Notes: a model not told the origin generated them from the letters alone. 64,000 bases of DNA from Stropharia rugosoannulata (GCA_028532985.1 JANCIK010000013.1:558001-622000); one strand, 5' to 3'. Positions 1 to 10,931 are shown, counted from the first letter of the stretch. Made by a program: numbers and translations.

Positions 1-715
1 GATAATTAAAGTAGTGTTTACGCCGACTACATCAGGCAGGGTCTCGTCGCAGCTCCCGGGGAAAAGGAAGTCGGCCGACCTATCGATGTTAAACACTGCA
101 ACCTTGCCGCCGTGAGACTGCACCTGCGACGAAAAGCCCGCCGCAGGTTGGACCTATCGCGCAGACAGGCGTCAACCATGAATGCCACATGTTGGCCGGG
201 TGTGAGAAAAAAAAAATAAGGAAACGCACCAGGGCAGAGGTGCCAATGATTAGAAGGAGGTCGCACTTTGTAATGTGCCTTGCGATCTCACCCATGAGCG
301 GCGGGACCTCGCCAAACCATACGATGTCGGGAGGCCGCCACAGCATCCGTACCGGTTAGATTCCGCCCATCTCGATGAGCCGCGCGCGTGCATTGCTGTC
401 CGGTGGCGGCGACAGGCGGTCTATCACGCGCAAAGACAGCCTGTCGATGTTCTGCGTGACGTGAAGAGGCGTGGTGTTGGCGCTGTGGGCGGCGGGGGTC
501 ACACGCTCGGCGACGGCAGGGAGGTAGAGCGCCACGAGGGCGAGGTGGGCAGGATTCGGCACCGCATCGAGCGAGCTACACGGTGTGAGTGATCAATGAT
601 GTCTAAAAGCTAGGTGAAAGGAATGTACTCACATTAATCGGCGAAGGTGGTGAAAGTGCCATGAGCCGCTCGGGTCCTCGGTGAACGTTGTATGGGCAGA
701 GTATTTGACTACATC
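1..715 (-). pseudogene. Sirtuin (SIR2 family, SIRT5-like) relic, runs off the left edge
   Basis: Sirtuins are NAD-dependent protein deacylases. On the minus strand the sirtuin core can be followed in pieces at 633-715, about 352-575, 230-350 and 1-153. They give EDPSGSWHFHHLRR, PNPAHLALVAL, TQNIDRLS, RPPDIVWFGE, CDLLLIIGTSAL and [11 protein letters not shown], in the order of a class III sirtuin. Plausible introns are 154-229 and 576-632. The gene looks dead. The N-terminal GAG-type NAD-binding motif is not found upstream. The catalytic HG step reads EMGG and is followed at once by a stop. The whole zinc-ribbon segment, about 50-60 residues, is absent between EMGG and RPPDIVW. The usual NxDGL reads NIDRL. 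The 3' end lies outside the window. Family assignment is firm; the pseudogene call is my inference from the missing parts. Confidence 0.72.
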
Positions 716-1507
716 CTGCATAATCTTTTACTCAGAACGAACATTGAGTACTTGAGTCCCTCGTTCCCAAAGTGGACATCAAGTAAACGCGTTCAGAGGT
801 CCTTACGTTTCAAGTCGGTGACAGAAGTCAAGCCCCAGGTCTTCAGCCTTCAAATTTCAAACCTCAGGCCTCAGACCTTCATGTTCTCTCAAGTCGAACT
901 ATGTAAGTCTGACATACACACTAGTATGCGGCGGGCGTGCGCAGAAGGTCGTCGAGTTTGACGCGCTCGTTATTTCCTTCTTCTGCCAATGTGCTCGCTT
1001 CTGCTTCTGCGATGGCGTCCGCATTAGATTCTGTGTTGACTTCCTTGTTAGCTTTGGTATTGTCTTCAGTATTTGCGCTCATATCTGCTATGGTTATAAC
1101 ATGCACTTTTATTATGCGAATTCAGAACTAGAGATGAATTTCAGAGTAACATCTCAGAGTAAGAGAAGTTACAATATGTTCCATAGCCCACCCAGTATAT
1201 ACTCCCCAGATAAGTAGACTGAGATTGCAAGAAGACCTAGTAGAAAGTGATGCGTAAGAATGTTGCAGTTGCATTTACAAAGGTGAAAACGTACTGAACA
1301 TCAATACGAGCCAAATTCTTGATCACTATCTCTAAATAAATATCACACGGTGTCTTTGAGCTTGAGCAACGCGTCAATCGTGCTGTCAATATATAATTGC
1401 GGGTAAAGACAAAAGTATTCACGGCCTACCTTAATGGCAGAGATACTGAACAGGCTCATTTGCTCGAATAACACTCTATTATAAGTATTAAGACCCCTAA
1501 TGTGATA
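716..1507. other. Intergenic, no supported gene
   Basis: This stretch separates the sirtuin relic from the first kinase relic. It holds one short open frame on the minus strand (921-1078) coding for an acidic, Ala/Asn/Glu-rich peptide starting MSANTEDN. It has no homologue I know, no visible introns and a low-complexity composition, so I do not call it a gene. The rest is AT-rich with stops in all frames. Confidence 0.4.
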
Positions 1508-2376
1508 TCAATCCACGTCTATACCACGCGATGTAAAATAATCTGGCTTTGCGGCCGGGACAGTGAAGTCAAAGACAAAGTTCATTCTGTCACAGTAGGT
1601 CTCTATGTACTTACCGTAATTATCCCCCATAAAGCTCGCGCTCCGTAGCCATAACGTTGGCACCAATATCCATCCCGTAAGAACCGCATAATCTAGCCAT
1701 GCAGGAAATGCACCCGCATTCCCCCAGTCGATAAGTCATGGTATACCATCCCGGCCAACAATGATGTTTTGCATATGTATATCCACATGACACAAAATAA
1801 GGGGATACGATCTGTCGAACTTGGGCCAATCTTTTGTGGTATGCACTTGCCCAAACCGACGATGAAGAGCGACAATGGCACGGAACTGTTGTGAGTTGAA
1901 CCAGTCAGCCAGCTCATTGTAGGAGTGGAATGTCACTTCTTTGCTTCTGGAGAAAAAGTAGGCTGTGCACTTATGGGTGCCCGAGGCGTCGAAAGGACCT
2001 GGCACGTCGAGATAAAGAACAGGGACCTTATGGTACTCAAACACGTCTGACTTGAGGCATACGGATCGACGTATGAGAGGACACGTAAGACATCATGTAG
2101 GGCTCGGTCGGGGTTTCTGTCGTTGGTTTTGCAATCGCATCATGAGTGATGCGCCAGACACATGTACTACAATCAGGATCGCCCAGCGCATTTTCCATAT
2201 CCTGATTAGCAAGATCAATCAGGTCATATATTTCATCATCCGAAAGAACGTCAATAGAAGATCCACGCTTTGAAGGATTGTCATTTTGCACGAACCTATA
2301 GGCGGAAACAACTTCAGAATAAGTATCAATTCGCCTGCGTGGCACGTTGTGAAACTGACGAAAACAGTGTGCCCAT
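1508..2376 (-). pseudogene. APH-fold kinase relic, copy 1 of a three-copy family
   Basis: This is a damaged relative of the open copy at 7780-8731. The aligned text runs from SSIDVLSDDEIYDLI through VWRITHDAIAK and PKFDRSYPLILCHVDIHMQN to an FTSRGIDVD end. APH-fold kinases (PF01636) transfer phosphate from ATP to small molecules or unknown targets; the H-x-D-x4-N catalytic loop is still visible as HVDIHMQN. Two lesions are clear. About 55 codons, present in copy 3 between QVRRV and HKVPVLY, are missing. The Trp codon of the PWLIDWG metal-binding segment is TGA, although the frame reads on without a break to the family C-terminus. A candidate first exon, ATGGGCACACTGTTTTCGTC ending at 2376, resembles the one upstream of copy 3. 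The intron acceptor would be just above 2295. Confidence 0.75.
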
Positions 2377-2706
2377 GAAGAGCAACTTGACGAGCTTAGA
2401 TTGGTGTGTTTCAGTTGAATAGAGGAAGACTAACAATCGTATACAAGTTCCAATTTAGAAAGAGATGATAAAATCTCGAGTTGCGTTAGTAGAAGGTCGA
2501 AGAACACGGTCGTGAGAATGGGAGAAATTGCATGTCAGGGCCTTACTTAAGCATGAGCCAAGCAGCGTTAAGCGCCTGTCGGCTCCTGCCAAGGCAAAGG
2601 CTCCTGGCCAAAATATATGTCAGAGGTAATAAGGCGTGTTTATATTAAGCATAGTGCCTATTTTTCAACACAGTTTCGCACGTTCGGGTGCCTCTTATTT
2701 ACAACC
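2377..2706. other. Head-to-head spacer between kinase relic copy 1 and the AIM9-like gene
   Basis: No gene is supported. The minus strand still shows weak similarity to the upstream flanks of kinase copies 2 and 3 (a Leu-rich stretch decoding as FFDLLL in the same relative place), so the duplication unit included promoter sequence. An in-frame ATG at 2617 could lengthen the neighbouring plus-strand gene by 30 codons. Confidence 0.4.
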
Positions 2707-4647
2707 ATGCTTCTCCTTCGGTGTTCAAAGGTCCCCTCTCGACACTTCCATGGCGTTTCCTGGTCTCTACTCTGTCGTCGGCCTCTACTCTCTTCAATTA
2801 ATCTCGCTGTCACGAGGAACCTCGCGACCACTGCGACCCCTCGACGTTGCCTCACCAATATGGACCCAATGGCTGTCATGACAGATCTGGAGAGCGACTT
2901 ATTCAATTATACAACTGGCCGTTTTCTGTGCGTCTCCTATGTCATCCTTTCTCGTCTTTGTCTGACTAGTCTTGTGGAGTGCGCAGCGCCAACGACACCT
3001 ATCAACTCCGAGAGCGTAGACGTGTATTCGACGTCCCCGGACTCTTCAAACTCATTGCTAAAGCGATAAACTGCAGGACTGAACAGATTGTCAACTTTAA
3101 GAAGATTGCAGAGGGCGGCTTCAACCGTATCTTTCTCATTACCCTGGACAATAAATTCCAGCTCATTGCACGCATTCCGTATCCTCTCCTCGTTCCCAAG
3201 GCATACGCTATTGCCAGTGAAGTTGCTACTATGGACTTCCTTCGTTCCAAGGGGCTCCCTATTCCCAAAGTCTACGCATATTCCTTTACACCAAACAACG
3301 AGGCCAAGACAGAATACATTCTAATGGAATATATAAACGGTATGGACTTGAGCCAGATATGGGAAATCCTGAATGAGGATGAAATTATCTCGTTCATGGA
3401 TCAGCTCACACACTTTGAATCCACCATGATGTCGATCTCCTTTCCCGCTGGCGGGAGCATTTACTACACCAAAGACTTGTTGGAGTTGTCAGGAAGTGAG
3501 GGTATCCCACTTGACGAGCAGGTTGATAGCAGCATGCCCGAGAAGGGGTCATTCTGTATAGGCCAGGATGTATCCATACCACTGTGGTATGGGCGAAGGG
3601 AACAGTTGGATGTCTTCCGAGGACCATGTACGTCCCACTTCGCTTATCTTCTCTCTGCTCTTTACCAATTAATGACCAGATGAGGACGTCAAGTCGGTGC
3701 TAGTGGCAGGAGCGAAAAAAGAGCTCGCATACCTCGACCGGTTTGGCGCGCCGCGGGCACCTTACGATCGTTTTCGAAGGGAGTATTATAAATACAAAAA
3801 GCAGCCACCGTCAGATCATGTCAAGAACCTTGAACGCTATCTCCGTCTTGCTCCTTCCCTCGTGCCAAACGATGACTCCCTCAACGTTTTTTGCATCCGC
3901 CACCCTAACCTCTCGGACAGTAATATCAAGGTTTCGGTAGATTCTGGTGAATTGCAGATTGCGAGTGTTTTGGATTGGCAGCACAGTGCCGTCCTACCCC
4001 TCTTTCTTCAAGCAAGTATGCCTGAATTCATCCAAAATGAGAGGGATGAACTCTCTCGAAAGATGGTTAAACCTGCACTGCCAGACGACTTTGACAAGCT
4101 ACCAGAATCAGACCAAGATCGGGAGCGGGAGCTCCTCCGCTCTCGTCTCGTCCACTATCATTACAACCAAAGTACAGCAGTGCACAACAGCATAAACCAC
4201 AGGGGTCTGGTCTATCCGTTGAACCCTTTCCGCCGCCGCATCGTCATTCATTCATCTGCTCCGTGGGAAGGGGAGACGATCAAGTTGCTGTATGCGCTGA
4301 TAGATATGGTGCTTGACTGGGAGCAGTTTGCGACAGATGGCACACCGTGTCCGGTCGTGTTCACAGAGGAGGAGATTGCCGCGGCGAAGAAACTTTACCA
4401 AGATTTGACTGAAGCGGACAGGGGTGAGAGGTTGTTGAGCATGGCTGTCGGCTACGCAGGTGAGACATGGGTGCCTGCCGCTGACTACGAGGAAGCCAAG
4501 GCGCGTGGTGAGCAGGTGAAGCAGGTGACTCTAAAGGGACTTGAGGAGGACGAAGAGATGACGAAAGAGGAGTACTACAATGAGATGGTGACAAATGGCT
4601 GGCCCTTAGATGATATGGACGAAGAAGAGATAGCGGGGTACATGTAG
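2707..4647 (+). CDS. AIM9: AIM9-like mitochondrial APH-domain protein
   Basis: The protein belongs to the fungal AIM9/FMP29 group of APH-fold, kinase-like proteins linked to mitochondria; the biochemical activity is unknown. Exons are 2707-2927, 2987-3627 and 3680-4647, with introns of 59 and 52 nt that keep frame. The first 50 residues are rich in Arg, Ser and Leu with few acids and contain RNLATTATPRR, as expected of a mitochondrial presequence. Then come LFNYTTGRF, a glycine-loop-like AEGGFNRIF, the lysine/arginine strand IARIPYP, a hinge ILMEYINGMD, the loop RHPNLSDSNI and VLDWQHSAVLPLFLQ, all in family order. The C-terminus is long and acidic. An oddity is that the catalytic-loop Asp of HPDLxxxN is Asn here, so activity may be lost. 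I chose the ATG at 2707 because it starts the presequence directly; 2617 is in frame and possible. Confidence 0.85.
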
Positions 4648-4700
4648 GTACATCATGTACATATACATGTAACACACTACGTACAATTATCATTTATGCG

Positions 4701-5830
4701 TCAGTCTACATCTAAACCAAGTTTTGTGAAGTGGTCAGAAGGTGCATCCACGGCCATCTGTTTAAACAGAAACTGCATTCTGTGATAATAGTCTTTTACA
4801 TACCTGCCATGATTACCTGTCATGAAACCTGCACTCCTCAGCCAAAGCTTTGGCGCAAACAGCCACCCTGTAAGAGTCACATATTCCAACCATGCAGGAA
4901 ACGCACCGCATTCCCCAAGTCAATGAGCCATGGTACACCATCTCGGCCTACAATAATGTTGTGCATATGTAGATCCATATGGCACAAAGTAAGAGGATGT
5001 GATCGGTCGAACTTGGGCCACTCTTTGGTGCTGAACACTTTTCCTAATCGACGGTGAAGAAAGACGAGGGCATGAAACCTCCTTCGGTCAAACCAGTCAG
5101 CCAGCTCTTTGTATGAGTAAAACGGCCCTGTACTACTGGTGTTGGCAAAAATGGCTGCTCCGCATTCATGGACGGTGCCGGAGGGATCGAAAGGGCCAGG
5201 TACGTCAGGATAAAGAACGGGCACAGCGTGGAGATGATCTTATATACCATATAACTCGCAGCTGATCCCACCAACTCATAGAAGGCCATGTATCGTGGAG
5301 GGTATTGCCCTCTACGTAGTCCATAATGATCCACTGACAGCCACCATCCGTTTGCTAGCCTTTTGATGATCTATGGCGGGGTAAATCACGTCTGACTTGC
5401 AGCATACGGATAAATGTATGAGAGGGCACGTAGGACATCATAAATGGCTCGGCCGGGGTCCCTCTTGTAATTTTTGCAACCGAATCATGAGTGATACGCC
5501 AGACAGGTTTACCCCGAGGGTCGCCCAGAGCGTTAGTCCGGTCCTTCATAGCGGCTTCAATTAGGTCGTAAATTTCATTATCAGAATTTTTCAGAAAGGG
5601 CGTCAATAGACGATTCATGCTTCCGGGAACGGTTATTTTGGTTGAACCTGCAAGTAAGTATCAAGTCTTTGTCTTCTCCTAGCGGGAGCGTGCTAGAATA
5701 GGAAGATCCGGAACTGCAGCCCAAGAAGTGATAGTAGAAGTTCGAGAACAAGAAAGAATTTGTCCGGGGCCTGAGCTGCCGCGTAGCACTTGGTAGCACA
5801 TTTGAGTCTCCGCTCAAATTGTCGACTTGG
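4701..5830 (-). pseudogene. APH-fold kinase relic, copy 2
   Basis: This is the second damaged copy of the kinase family seen intact at 7780-8731. Recognisable pieces are RFNQNNRSRKHESSIDAL, EIYDLIEAA, VWRITHDSVAK, FMMSYVPSHT, PVLYPDVPGPFD, LCHMDLHMHNIIVGRDG and the C-terminus FTKLGLDVD. They lie in several frames. An insertion after SIDAL shifts the frame; a TAG follows RHRSSKG; the piece from WIIMDY to the PVLYPDV segment is shortened and shifted; another indel sits in LIDLGNA before the text resumes as TLTGWLFAPKLWLRS. The intron acceptor before RFNQ lies just above 5647, and homology with the upstream flank of copy 3 continues to about 5830. It ends only 53 bp from the end of the convergent AIM9-like gene. 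The decay pattern differs from copy 1, so the two copies died independently. Confidence 0.78.
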
Positions 5831-6336
5831 CCGCATGATTGTCCTGAATATTAATTGACTAGCCCCTTCTTCTACAAATGACTGTCCCATTAAGTTCGAA
5901 ATCCAGATTCGACGCCTGGAAAGGGATGAGAACATTTCCCCTTGTATTTGCACGTGTGGGTTCAAGGTTGAAAGCAGCAAGAGGAACAAGCATCCCAATT
6001 TTAGCTGTTAATCCTCAAGGCCTCATGCCTTCTCATTCATACAACTCAGGAAGTGATAGTGAATGATCGAGGACAAGAACAGTGAGGTTATATAAATAGA
6101 TACCGCTCAAACGCTCAAATCGCTCACACCACGCGCTCACGCAGTACAACTACTGACGCATCTTGAATGCATCCACTGATTGAATCGACATATGTATCTT
6201 TATTGCCAACTTTATTGAGAAAGGTACATTGGTGAGGTAATTTACATTGCAAACATTAAACATCCTTAACACTGATACTGCTGATCCCCAAGCGCTCGTA
6301 GCATCAGTAATGGTGAATAATTGGAAAAAAGGGCTG
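5831..6336. other. Intergenic, no supported gene
   Basis: No coding signal. A run of CGCTCA-type repeats and a TATA-like TTATATAAATAGAT occur around 6085-6140. The left part is the old upstream region of kinase copy 2. The rest is AT-rich. Confidence 0.4.
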
Positions 6337-7072
6337 CTACACACCAAAGCTTGGAATTTTTTCAACAACAAGAGAGGCCCGCTTGTCAAAGAAGAAGCCT
6401 TGAGGAGCAGGATGGGGCAAATCCACGTCTGGATGAGTTTCTCGAATGACGTCCTCCATATCTTCAATCACAGCATCGCTGCCATTGGCGATCCAATTAG
6501 ATGCAACAAAGTCTCCTAAGACAGTGTACGTCCAATATCTGCAGCCACTGCCGCTTAATGAATCAAGCAGGTATTTATGTCTGCCGTGGTTGATGAGCCC
6601 ATGTACGGCCTCTCTGACAGTGAAAGGCCGTGCAATGATGATCGGCTCATTACACAAAGTGAAAGGCCTCTTAGACACTGCATACGCACGGTACAAAACC
6701 TCAAGGCACGTCTGGCCCTCTAACTGGATGCCATTAGAGCTTGAATTGATCTCTATTGATTCTCCACCATATTCTGACTCTTCTCTCAGCACTAGAAATA
6801 ATCGAAAATGAGCTACGGGAGGAACATTGCCAAGTCCCTCAACCCTTGTAGCATTAACCATGACTTGAACGACGTTGCGGTCCAAGTTCTGTTTTGCACC
6901 TGGGTCAACATTGATGTAGGGGACTGACATCAGACAGATTGCAAGTGACTTTAGTTACTAAAAAAGAGGTTCAGTATTCACTATGCTTACCGTTGTCACT
7001 TGTGTCCCATGGGCTTGATTGGCAGTCATCGACTTCAGCGTTTTCATCGTGGTTAATGGATGGGGAAGACAT
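6337..7072 (-). CDS. DUF7770-type protein
   Basis: The product is about 223 residues of a family found mainly in fungi whose function is unknown. Exons are 6991-7072 and 6337-6923, joined across a 67-nt intron that gives ...TSDNVPYINVDP in frame. The short first exon codes for a polar N-terminus (MSSPSINHDENAEVDD). The core follows the DUF7770 pattern: a VVQVMVNATRVEG strand, an HFRLFL strand, a stretch ending in PFTVREAVHGLINHGRHKY, the diagnostic GCRYWTYTVLGDF block and a C-terminal PQGFFFD. I see no signal peptide or membrane segment, so it is probably cytosolic. The gene lies between two related kinase copies on the same strand and so sits inside the duplicated accessory stretch. The family call is from memory of the GCRYW block and gene size; a profile search would settle it. 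Confidence 0.7.
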
Positions 7073-7779
7073 TGCTTGAATAAGGACTCAGGAAACAGCT
7101 AGGGGATTGTCCTAGAAATTCGATTGACTCTGCCTTTTTATTGTCGCCTTTCGGAGTCTTTTTAGTATGTAGCTTCTTCTCAGCTCCTACTCGAAATAAT
7201 CCTCAACTTGGCAACAAGTCCGCAGACTCTCTACTTCATGACTCAGGTACTTGCTGAGATTGAAAGTGAATGTTTGACAGATCATATAAAGGAGCCGAAT
7301 GTTCTGAATTTGAACCTTTTAAGCTTTACTAATTGGGGGTTTCAGAGTGTCGTAGGTTTGGTTTCGTGTATGGTGCCGAAGTAATGTTCTTTGCATTTAG
7401 TCAATTTGAAAGTTGATGTGGATATCTGAGAGTGGATGTTTATATTCTCAGGTACTAATGTTAGCTTTGAGTTCCTATTAGCCCTCGTGGGCTCGGTTTA
7501 ATCATCTGGACATGCCCTGCGGAGGACTCATGATCACCTGCTGGAGCAAACAAGGACGCTGTTAAGCAAACCACCCACCATTTATGCGAGTGTGAAATCT
7601 GCAAGGTGCATCTGAGTGATCGTGTAAAGGAAACCCGTTGTGAGTTGGAATGTAAAGCGCTTGATGCCGCGTAAAACTCAGACTACGTATACACACGTGG
7701 AAATGAAGGTCTGCACTGCAAGGTCTCTGATTTGAGGTATACAACATGTACACGATGTAAGCTGTAACCCAGTCATATG
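7073..7779. other. Intergenic between DUF7770 gene and kinase copy 3
   Basis: About 0.7 kb upstream of the DUF7770 gene and downstream of kinase copy 3. No open frame has family motifs, and I see no repeat or RNA gene. It presumably holds the promoter of the DUF7770 gene. Confidence 0.35.
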
Positions 7780-8731
7780 TTACTCTACATCTAAACCAAG
7801 TTTTGTGAAGTAATCAGGAGGTGGATCTTTAGCACACTCTTCAAAGAGAAACAGCATTCTGAATATATAGTCATTTACATACTTGCCGTGATTACCCGTC
7901 ATGAAACCCGCACTTCTCAGCCAGAATTTGGGAGCCAGCACCCATGCTTTAAGGACTGCATATTCTAGCCAAGCAGGAAATGCACCCGCGCTACCCCAGT
8001 CAATGAGCCAGGGTTTACCATCTCGGCCAACAATAATATTTTGCATATGTAGATCCATATGGCACAGAGTAAGAGGATACGATCTGTCGAACTTGGGCCA
8101 ATCTTTCGTGCTGAATAATCGCCCCATTCGACGGTGATGGATAACAAGGGCATGAAACCGCCGCCTGTCAAACCAGTCGGCCAGCTCGTTGTAAGAGTGG
8201 AATGGCCCTCCACCAGTATTGGCGAAAAAGTACGCATTGCAGTCATGTGCGGCTCCAGAGGTGTCGAAGGGCCCTGGCACATCAGGATAAAGAACAGGAA
8301 CCTTATGGAGTTGTCGTACATAGGATCTCATATACCATATGACGCGCAGTCGACCCCACCAGCTCATAGAAGGCCATGCAACTTTGAGGGTATCGCCCTC
8401 CACATAATCCATGATTATCCACTGTTGACAGACACCGGTGATTTGCTGACCTTTGGATGGTCTGTAACGGGGTAAGACGCGTCTGACTTGCGGGATACGT
8501 ATAGACGTATGAGAGGACACATAGGACATCATGAATGGCTCGGCCGGTGTTCCTCTCGTAGCTTTTGCAACCGCGTCGCGGGTGATGCGCCAGACAGATG
8601 TAAAGTGAGGATCGCCTAGAGCATTGCCTGTATTAGGCCGGGTAGCCTCTTCAATCAGGTCATATATTTCATCATCCGAAAGGGTATCAATTGACGACCC
8701 ATGCTTTGACGAATCGTTATTTTGGTTGAAC
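7780..8731 (-). CDS. APH-fold kinase-like protein, copy 3 (open copy, 5' end unresolved)
   Basis: One continuous frame of 317 codons reads from RFNQNNDSSKHGSSID to the stop after LGLDVE. It carries an APH-type fold: VWRITRDAVAK (lysine strand), WIIMDYVEGDTL (hinge), a helical region WGRLRVIWYMRS, the catalytic loop HMDLHMQN (H-x-D-x4-N) and the metal-binding PWLIDWGSAG, followed by FPAWLEYAVL and WLRSAGFMTGNHG. The substrate is unknown; fungal members are usually listed as kinase-like. The frame opens after a good acceptor (GGCTGCAG just above 8731), so at least one exon is missing. A candidate first exon starts with the ATG at 8816 and has a GT after TTTTCGTCA, but this join is out of frame, so I leave the start open. 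If no usable first exon exists, translation would begin at the ATG at 8532 and lose the first third of the fold. It is the only one of three copies without internal breaks. Confidence 0.7.
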
Positions 8732-9705
8732 CTGCAGCCGCAAACAATAAAAATGAGAACCAGGTCGCAAATGCGGCACAGTGCGCGAATGTCACTGACG
8801 AAAACAGTATTCCCATAAGAGTGACTCCAGAATCCTTATTTTCTTGTCCAAGAGGAGCGCAAGAATGGGAAGAACTTGCAGCCAAGGAAGTAATAGTAAA
8901 AGTTCGGGAAAAAGACAAAAAAGAAAATGTATAATTAATTCACCGCTCACTGACTCGGCACTTTCAGTCTCAATTCAGTCTCCGCTCAAGTTGTTCAAGA
9001 TCACGGCCATTGGACTTGTTATAATTGTATGACTCCCGAACAACTCCAGTACTGGGTCCAGTGCCCAGTACTGCCGCACCCTGCTTCTCCGATTACAGCT
9101 ATACCCGAAGCTTGACTGTGCATGTTCACCTAATGGGGTCCGATTCTACATCTCCGAACATCGAAAGCTCAAGCACTCAGATCTCAGAAGCCAACTTCAG
9201 TCTTAAAACAGTCACTCGCTCTCATGCCAGATAACTAGGAAGCCAAGTACCCCAGTTATGTCAGCTCAGCCTCACGCTATCAATCGATAACACACTAGAA
9301 ATGACTCCGTATTTGATCATGACTCAAGCAGACAACACGGGTCAACTAAACTTAGTGTTGTTACAAAGGAGAAGTTTGGAAATCATTTTGTCCTCATGTC
9401 TTTTATGTAAATCTGGCATGAGAGCACTTCTGCTCGATTGGTCATCCAATTTCATGACTATTCAACTTGTAATTGTTTTTCAGCGAAGAAAATCCATGCT
9501 CATTGCTGCCGACGTTCTTTTTACTGTGTCAAGCTTCACGAACTAAGCTTCGCATTGCGTCGCACTCGGGTATAGCCCTCCATGGCTGTTGTGTCCCGTT
9601 TATTGCCCATTCTTGTCCTGCATCGTTCTGATGCCATGCGAAATAGTCTCCGACACAGACGTGCATCACAGGCAACCACAACCTAGTCTGATACTCAGTG
9701 AAGGA
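8732..9705. other. Upstream region of kinase copy 3 and spacer
   Basis: The first 200 bp are alignable with the upstream flanks of kinase copies 1 and 2, including a GTCTCCGCTCAA motif near 8980 also found near 5810. At 9047-9073 there is a perfect 10-bp inverted repeat, CAGTACTGGG, with a 7-bp loop. No gene is supported. Confidence 0.4.
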
Positions 9706-10430
9706 ATGGCGTCTGCCAGAGAGCTGCAGGAAGGGCTGCAGAATAGACACCTTACTAGCGCTGATCTTGTCAAGGTAAGTAATTGTGGGGTGAATACATC
9801 CTGGCATACTTATTCACATTTTTCTGTAGGCGTATTTGGGTCAAATTAACGAGGTTTGTCGAGAACACAGCAATCATGCTTTCAGTAATCGCGGGAAAAG
9901 AGGAAAGCAATACTGCCACAACTCCACAGTCATCGATACGCTATACAGAAGCTCTTACCACATAAGTGTTTCAGGGGAAGCGTATTGGCGTATCTAGACA
10001 CGTATTCTTCTATCTCAAAGTAGATGGCCTGGACCCATCCATCACTGAGGGATTCCAAACAGCGCTGGAAGTGATACGGAGCTGGAGGCAGAGATGGTAG
10101 ATCCAGCAGACTTGCTCAGTGCCGACACGGTAAAGACGTCTTCCCACGAGATACATGTTCTGGAAACCGACTTCAAGGTGAGCAAGAACCGTGATACTAT
10201 GGCAGCGATTTATTGATGTCTCTTCAGATAATTTTGAACGGATATTTGAGGAGTGGAAGGAAATACTGCAGTTCGCTTGCTGTCCGACATCATCCAATTC
10301 AACAATGATCACCCAGACCCGGAGAAATCTACAGGATATTAGAGGCAAGGAAGGTCTGTCATTCAAATCACTTACAAGATTGTGCAGAAATCCTGAAATA
10401 TTGAAACAGGTTCATTCGCCCGAATAACAT
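9706..10430 (+). pseudogene. Amidase (amidase signature family) relic
   Basis: Amidase-signature enzymes hydrolyse amide bonds with a Ser-Ser-Lys triad. The frame from 9706 reads MASARELQEGLQNRHL then TSADLVK, a GT donor, an acceptor near 9830 and AYLGQINEV, which is the usual start of a fungal amidase. The text decays after SNHAFSNRG. It resumes near 9975 with GKRIGVSRHVFF, then in a shifted frame with EMVDPADLLSADTVKTS and HVLETDFK, and after another intron-like gap with SDIIQFNNDHPDPEKSTGY followed by a stop. These are amidase C-terminal-half blocks in correct order. The whole signature region with the GGSS box, about 200 residues, is missing between them, and a one-base shift follows VIRS. 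The enzyme cannot be active. Confidence 0.72.
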
Positions 10431-10931
10431 GATGCGAAGGGACGAAGCGTATATGAAAGCAGCAGAACTGAATTTGGAGTACGGGCGTACCAATAGGCTT
10501 GACACGGCCATTGAACAACACAACTTAGATGCTTTTCTACTATAGTGCCACTACGTTTCCTCCCGAGTGAGTCTCTGCTGCTTGGATTTGAGTACACATT
10601 CGAGCAAGCAACTCGCACAAGATTGGCCCGGCGCGCGTATCCTGCGGCAATCCCTAATATGCATCTGCAGGATGTTGTTAATGCATAAGGGGGAAAAGAA
10701 ACCAATGCTCCTTTCTTGATAATATAATTCACGAAGGTCTGGCCATGCTTAAAGGTAACTAACTTAGGTGCTTGAGAGGCCTCGGTCGATTCAGAAAACC
10801 ATGCAATGGCCTCGGTACACTTCATTCGCCATTGTTTCCCAATGCTACCGTAGTCCCCCAAGCAACTATGCCACAGTGCACCCAGCCATTTACTTAAGGG
10901 TACTTAAGGGTCGAAAGCGAAAGCAGGGCGA
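10431..10931. other. Intergenic, no supported gene
   Basis: Between the amidase relic and the small membrane protein gene. A short tandem TACTTAAGGG pair sits near 10893-10912. No coding signal with family motifs is visible. Confidence 0.35.

Noticed and set aside
921..1106. Acidic low-complexity open frame on the minus strand near the sirtuin relic
   Set aside because: Short, repetitive Asn/Ala/Glu composition, no homologue, no splice partners; it does not continue into the sirtuin pieces.
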